Source: Tetracladium setigerum (lineage: Eukaryota > Ascomycota > Leotiomycetes > Helotiales). From it: a stretch of DNA of 64,000 bases. The position numbers and the translations under genes were made by a program. Positions 58,694 to 64,000 of this stretch are shown piece by piece; the first letter of the stretch is position 1, and each line of letters begins with the position of its first letter. The stretch covers positions 868,001 to 932,000 of the forward strand of contig PZJY01000009.1 in assembly GCA_031472005.1 (NCBI GenBank), in the 5' to 3' direction. The notes under the pieces were generated by a model that was given only the letters and a program-made list of their open reading frames with translations, was not told the DNA's origin and made no database searches.

Positions 58694-59607
58694 GATGATA
58701 ATACAGATGCAACGCGACACAATCTCTCCTTTCAAGATATGCAAGCTTTGTCTATCATCACCCTTACAATCTCCGTTTGCAAAATTATTCGGATTTCCTT
58801 TATTTGGGTGACGGCCTTACCAGAATCATGGTTCAATCTCTACAGGACCTACTCGCCAAGCAAGGCCAAGTAGCACTGTACGGCCTCAAGATGATGGGAA
58901 ATGAGCAACCTCACTCTCAAAATGGCTGTTTGGGTGCGTTCTTGGCTCCTCCAATAATATATTGGACCTAAAATTTACGTTCAAGAGAGAATTAGAAATG
59001 TAAGAGACTTGGCAGCAAAGGGTTATAAATTCTGCCAAGCCCGAACTTTAACGATGTGTTTGTATTGCCTTGTGTTGATTCTACTCGAGTACCTCGATAA
59101 TCAAAAGGGCCTAAGAATTGAAAATACGATATACTTGTTTATAGCTCTCATACTACTATATCTGCTCACTCAATATGCTTAAGCTAAATTTTAACAGAGT
59201 ACACATTCTGAATCTTCATTCACTTTCGTACCTCACCCTGCTCACATTTCTCACATTGCTAACCCTTACAAATATCTCACCCTCAGAACATCTGTTCAAA
59301 AGCTCAGAAACATGTTCCTCCAACTCCTTACCAACTTCGGAGTTCATAACACTTAATACATTGACTATTACCAACTTCCAAGTACCCACCAGCCCCAATC
59401 TTTACCCCTCCTCGGCTGCCTTATGACAGGCGGCAGATACGAGCAAGTAGGCATCTATTAAACCAGGTGTTCTCAACTCAAAGTATATCTATATACATAT
59501 ATCTAAACGTCAATCCAACACAATCTTTCTCTCCTCTCCATTCCCACTCACTCACTCACTCACTCAATCACTCACTACCAACCATCCACATCTACATCTC
59601 GCGAAAA
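58694..59607. other. Divergent intergenic region between PNC1 and the second HET gene
   Basis: No gene recognised. A CACT-type repeat (59545-59565) lies just before the HET start codon. Confidence 0.5.
59545..59565. repeat. (ACTC)n microsatellite
   Basis: About five ACTC units in the leader of the second HET gene. Confidence 0.85.
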
Positions 59608-61748
59608 ATGCCCCTCTGCACCACCTGTACCACCCTAAACCTCGGCCACATCGAACCCGAAGACCCCAACTCACCCATCCCCCGCCCACCCCGGTGGGAA
59701 GAAGAAGATGCCGAAGTACGACTAGGATCCTACACCACCCTCCTCTCCAAAGCCGTCTCATGCGAGAACTGCAGATTCTTTATAGACATCTTGCACGCCA
59801 GTGATCAGTATATTGGGCGAGTGGAAGAGGAGCTCGAGGGGAAGATTGTCTTTTTGAATTCGAAGAGATTGGATGTGAGGGAGGCGGGAGATGGGGAGGG
59901 AACGCGTTCTTGGGCTTCGGATGATTTGTTGTTTGATATTGTGGTTGATGAGGGGTTTGTGGGTAGGTTTTGAGACTTTTGTTCTACCTTCCCCCCCCCC
60001 CTTTTTTTGAGCTGTTGGATGGAAGGGACGAATTCAAGAATTTGGAGGAGTTTTGGAATGAGTAGTGAGCTAATTGCGGTGATCTGCAGGTAATAAGGAT
60101 AAAGCGTTGGATATTCGACGTATCATCCCAGAGGATCCTCTGGATGGGAAATGCATCTCTCAAATCAAATCATGGTTGGGGAGTGCTCCTCAACGCATCA
60201 GAGCTCATGTTGTGAAATCGAGGAAACTACTTTACCAGCAAGAATCATCGAGATACCTAGTGATTCCTCTACGTCTCCAAGACTTATTTTTACCGAAGGA
60301 AAGAAAGGGAAATATTTCGTCCTCAGTCATTGCATAAACGAAGAGGAAGATCAGCCTTTCAACTTTGAAGAATTTGAGAAATTCAAAGAAGGGATCGACA
60401 TTAGCAGTCTTCCAAAGATATTTGCCGAGGCTATTACCGTTACAAGAGAGTTAGGATATCAACATCTCTGGATCAACTCCCTCTGCAATACTGATGGCAC
60501 TCCCACTTCCTCAGCCATCCACAAAAACGCCACCCTGCTTCTCTCAGCTGATAACTCGCCCAACGTTAAGACCTCATTCCTTCAACCCCGAAAGAACTTC
60601 TACTCTCCAGCCCTGGGCGCCCAGAGAAACCAATACTACCGTCTCGCACTCCTCCGCTGGAGAGAGGACATCGAAACCTCTCCGCTCTCCGCTCAATTAA
60701 CTTCCGCACTCGATCGAATCCTCGCACCGAGAATTCTGCACTTCACGAAACGCCAACTCATCTGGGAATGTGCCGAGGGTTGGAAGTATGAGGGTGCTGG
60801 ACTGGATAATCAAACCCGTGGGAGCGGACAGGTGAGAATGCATTATCGGAAGGGATTTGTCCAACCTTTTCTCGCAGGAGGAGGCTCACCTGAAAAGTCT
60901 AGAGGTAATAGTGAAAAGGCAACACTAGCCACCAGACTTGAGGTGTGGCATTCTTGCACGGACGAGTTCTCTAGACGCTTGCCAGGAATATTGACTAACA
61001 AGATGGACGCTGCGGCGACTCTGGCGTGCGAGCTGGATGATGGCACGTTAGGTGAGTACTTGGGGGTATATGGAGTGGAGATTTACCATTTGGATTGATG
61101 TGGTCGAGGCAATATGCCATTCTCACTTCGTCGGAGAGATATAGAGCACCGAGTTGGAGTTGGGGAAGTGTGGATGGAAGAATCAATCATTCGTTTCTCA
61201 CAAGACAGGTGAGCTCGGATGGGGATTTGGCGTGGAATGAGAAGTTCCTACCAAATCTGATTTCCCACGCCATGGTTCGTCTCGATCCTGATGATCCGTA
61301 TTCTGTGCTCAAAGAGGGGTCAAGTATGACACTCATGGGCAGTGTCGCGTCTTTCAGAACGGCAGCAGAAGTATTCAGACAAGACAAAGATGGGGACGAT
61401 GTCATGTTGCATCCTATTTTCGACCAATCGCCCATGTTCGATTGTAGCTGTTGCAATCCTCGATCGGAAGAGGTACAGAAAGATGCTGCAGAGCAGTTTA
61501 AAAAGAGTATCGATCACCATGTACTATTTGTTCTTGGGAGAAGCACCACGATCGAAGAGTCGATGAAGAGTGTATCTTGCTTGCTTCTGAGATCCGTAGA
61601 TGGAAGGGAGGGTGTGTTTTCGAGAGCGGGGGTAGGGCAGATGGGCATTTATGACCATGGGAGAGATGGTGGTAAGGAGGCTGTAGGGAAGCTGATGACG
61701 ATATTTGACAAAGTGGAGTGGGAGAAGAGAGAAATTGTGCTTATTTGA
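59608..61748 (+). CDS. Divergent HET-domain protein, frame broken at two sites
   Basis: Second HET-type gene, role in non-self recognition inferred from family only. The N-terminus (MPLCTTCTTLNLGHIEP) and the CXXC-like cysteines are followed by IKSWLGECSSTHQSSC and LPARIIEIP, the usual entry to a HET domain. The HET core is eroded: KYFVLSHCINEEED replaces LSYCWG, and LGYQHLWINSLC is kept. The IIQD segment is replaced by NTDGTPTSS. The C-terminus keeps RYRAPSWSWGSVDG. Intron 59963-60089 contains a C10T7-like run. Two one-base losses are inferred: one G near 60178-60181 and one T near 61095 (HLDLMWSRQYA). With both restored the length is 671 residues. It may be a degenerate paralogue or a diverged allelic family member. 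Confidence 0.72.
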
Positions 61749-64000
61749 AATAAGAATATGGAAATAACGACGGCACGATTATACAATACAATATCCGATT
61801 TTGACGATCTAATAGAGACAGAGAGATCAACAGCACCCATTCCCTTTCCACAATAAAGGCTGGACTGGCTCTTCAAGAAGATTCTCAGGCTCGTGAGTTT
61901 CTGTGGCAATACATACAAGAAGCAAGCCTGGCTCCTATGCATATGAATTTCCAATAGTATGCTGGTCATCATATGCTGTAGCTAGGCGATTGATCGTTTT
62001 TTACACCGAAGTTCCAGCAAGTCTTGTAGAACCGGGAGTGCACACATACTGTCAAGCACGGCCTGCGCACGCTGGTACGTACCACAGAAGTTGTGGCGGT
62101 CACGGGGATTTACCATCAAGATGGAGTACAAAAACGGCTGTTGGGCATTCCGAGAGCATCCCAAACTTGTCAGAAATGTTGAGCTACATAAGTTGATACA
62201 AGTAGACGGTACGATGCAGAGGAAGTCGAGCTCTAAACATGAAGTGATCTGCACCTGCCTCGGAATGAACGTGCTACGAAAATAGAACAAAAGGAAATGG
62301 CTTCCAAAGCTAAAAGACTCCGAGAAGAACTTGAAACAAAGACAATCTTGATAAACGGTATGAATATGTAAGAAACGTAACTCGGAGATCATCTCATTGT
62401 TAGTGAAGATACTTTCTTCCCTCGATCGGACATGGCCGGCCAAGACGATTCAGCAGCACAACATACAACGCGGAAGTATTTGTTTCGGATTGCCAGAAGG
62501 CAAGAAATGGTACCTGCAAGGATGCAAAATGCTTGTTTGGTAAGATGCTATTCTCTCACGAAAACGTATTTGCGCATTGCCATGATCCTGGTATACTGAG
62601 ATTTGGCGCCAGGCACCGGACGAGGGAGAGGTGGGTTTTGACTCTGCACCACACAGGGATTGCATTGTTCTGTTGTGCCCAGTCATGCTGCAAGTAATAT
62701 CCCGCTGGCAGTGTACTATTGGTAGGTACATATCTCCGTACTTTGTAACTCTGGGAGCCGGCCATCGAGCCCAATATATTGATCGTGGTCGTGTGAGTGA
62801 GTTGGACAGGAAAAGAAGATTCCGATGTAGAAGTTCGGCCGGAAGCGATGGAGACTCACTCGCTTGATTCAGGCTTGTCTGTTTTGAGACTAGCTCTCAT
62901 GTTGAGCTTCGACGGAGTAAGTATCCCGGTGATTGGTGTTGACTGACAGAAGAAAATGCTTATCACAACTCACACACACACACACACGCAACCACCGACG
63001 AGCAACGACGACTGAGATCCGCCACTAAAGTCGGAGATGGGAGGAGTAGTTGGGAAAAAGTTGTTCCCATCCATCTGAGGTAATCATCACCATTTTCATC
63101 AGTTTACGGCAGTAACAATTCATACGGCATCTCAACTTTTATCACGATTCACGAACGTTGTGGTGTAACGACCGACTGCTGCACGTATCCATGAGCTTCC
63201 CCCTCTCTTCCCTCAGCAAGTGTGTGAGCGGTTCTACTTCAAAAGTGCAAGCTTGAGACTGGTCTGGATTCCACCACCAGAACAGAACGCTAGGTCTTCA
63301 GCTACACATTTCTCCCTCCTTCCCTCCAAAGTCCTCGTCCTCTCAAGGCATGCGCCGAGAAGCTACAAGACGGGAGAAGCAGCAAGCATTGCCAAGGGCA
63401 TTGGCGATTTCTGGGGAACGCCAATCTTAGTGGTGGTGTGGTGTTTGTGGTGTAGATGCATGCAGGCTGGCCACTCTATCGAATCGAGTGCGAGTATCCC
63501 GTCTGGCTTCAAACCTTCAGATCAAAGAGTTGATCATCAAAATGTGGGTGATGTCGCTCTCTCCAGGGTCTCTCTCTCTCCTCTTGTTGACGACAGCGTC
63601 GCTGTTGATTCTTTCCAGCCGTTTCTTCTTCTAGCTCGCGTTCGAGTTTTTAACCACTACATAGACCCGCTCGAGACCCAGATATAAAAAACAGGTCCCG
63701 TTTCATCCGGATATTTTGAATAATCATCAACCTTTGTTTGAATCAAGCGATTCAAGCCTCACGATTTCCTTATCAGTGACTAAAAAGCGACCGACCACCA
63801 CCCCCTTCAGTTGGTGACCAGACGAAGATCGCGCTTCGCTCCACCACCACTCACAAGTATCGGCGCACCCCGCAGCACCACACTTACGATACGAGTACAA
63901 TCGTCCGCCGTCCACAACAAACGGGGGCCCTGTCTATCATTCCCGGGTCCGAGGTAACCTTTTCGACAATAATCTCCATATCTTTCGCCTCACCCATATA
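61749..64000. other. Gene-poor end of the window
   Basis: 2.25 kb without a supportable gene. It includes the perfect palindrome GGTACGTACC (62074-62083), a (CA)n run and an AGATATAAAAAAC element near 63679. That element could be the TATA box of a gene starting beyond the right edge. Confidence 0.45.
62970..62987. repeat. (CA)n microsatellite
   Basis: Nine CA units. Confidence 0.9.

Noticed and set aside
42581..62987. Microsatellite runs as mobile-element or CRISPR traces
   Set aside because: Simple mono- to tetranucleotide repeats without spacers, terminal inverted repeats or target duplications.

Overview
This window is nuclear DNA from a filamentous ascomycete (Pezizomycotina). The evidence is compact genes with 42-130 nt introns and GTRNGT donors, HET-domain genes, a Zn2Cys6/MHR regulator, an Asp f 4-type secreted protein, NmrA, and a sterol-sensing HMG-CoA reductase. 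The housekeeping proteins read most like Leotiomycetes (Helotiales), but that placement comes from family memory, not a search. I see no tRNA, rRNA, CRISPR array or transposon.

Layout. 1-9.4 kb is accessory: a Zn2Cys6 factor (+), a convergent short-chain dehydrogenase (-), a HET protein (-) and an overlapping multi-span membrane ORF (-). 9.8-27 kb is mostly housekeeping: Pal1 (-), USB1 U6 snRNA exonuclease (+), CFT1/CPSF160 (-), LMBD1-type cobalamin transporter (+), an F-box protein (+), an ANCHR-like B-box protein (-), a DUF3807 protein (-) and a small coiled-coil protein (-). 27.4-39.7 kb is all plus strand: ATG14, a 2.9 kb gene-free block, an Asp f 4-like secreted protein, TOS1-type cell wall glycosidase, NmrA and PEX13. 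40-58.6 kb holds ENT3 (-), a dual-start cyclophilin (+), RPC34 (-), a MARVEL protein (+), STI1 (-), HMG-CoA reductase (-) and nicotinamidase PNC1 (-). 59.6-61.7 kb is a second, divergent HET gene (+). The last 2.2 kb is apparently non-coding.

The most important cross-cutting observation is about two dozen single-base disruptions of otherwise conserved reading frames. Nearly all look like loss of one base from a G, C or T run. At least ten lie in CFT1, which is essential in yeast. Adding one base at each proposed site makes the exon lengths of every affected gene sum to a multiple of three. I therefore read them as homopolymer under-calls in the assembly, not as pseudogenes, and annotate the genes as single loci. 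Raw reads would decide this.

No obvious operon-like or biosynthetic cluster is present. The most unusual biology is the possible membrane-tethered HET protein at 6.4-9.4 kb, a second HET protein with an eroded core motif, a 17-nt microexon in ENT3, a GC-AG intron in the cobalamin transporter, and a TCACGTG/CACGTGA motif 110-330 bp upstream of several starts.
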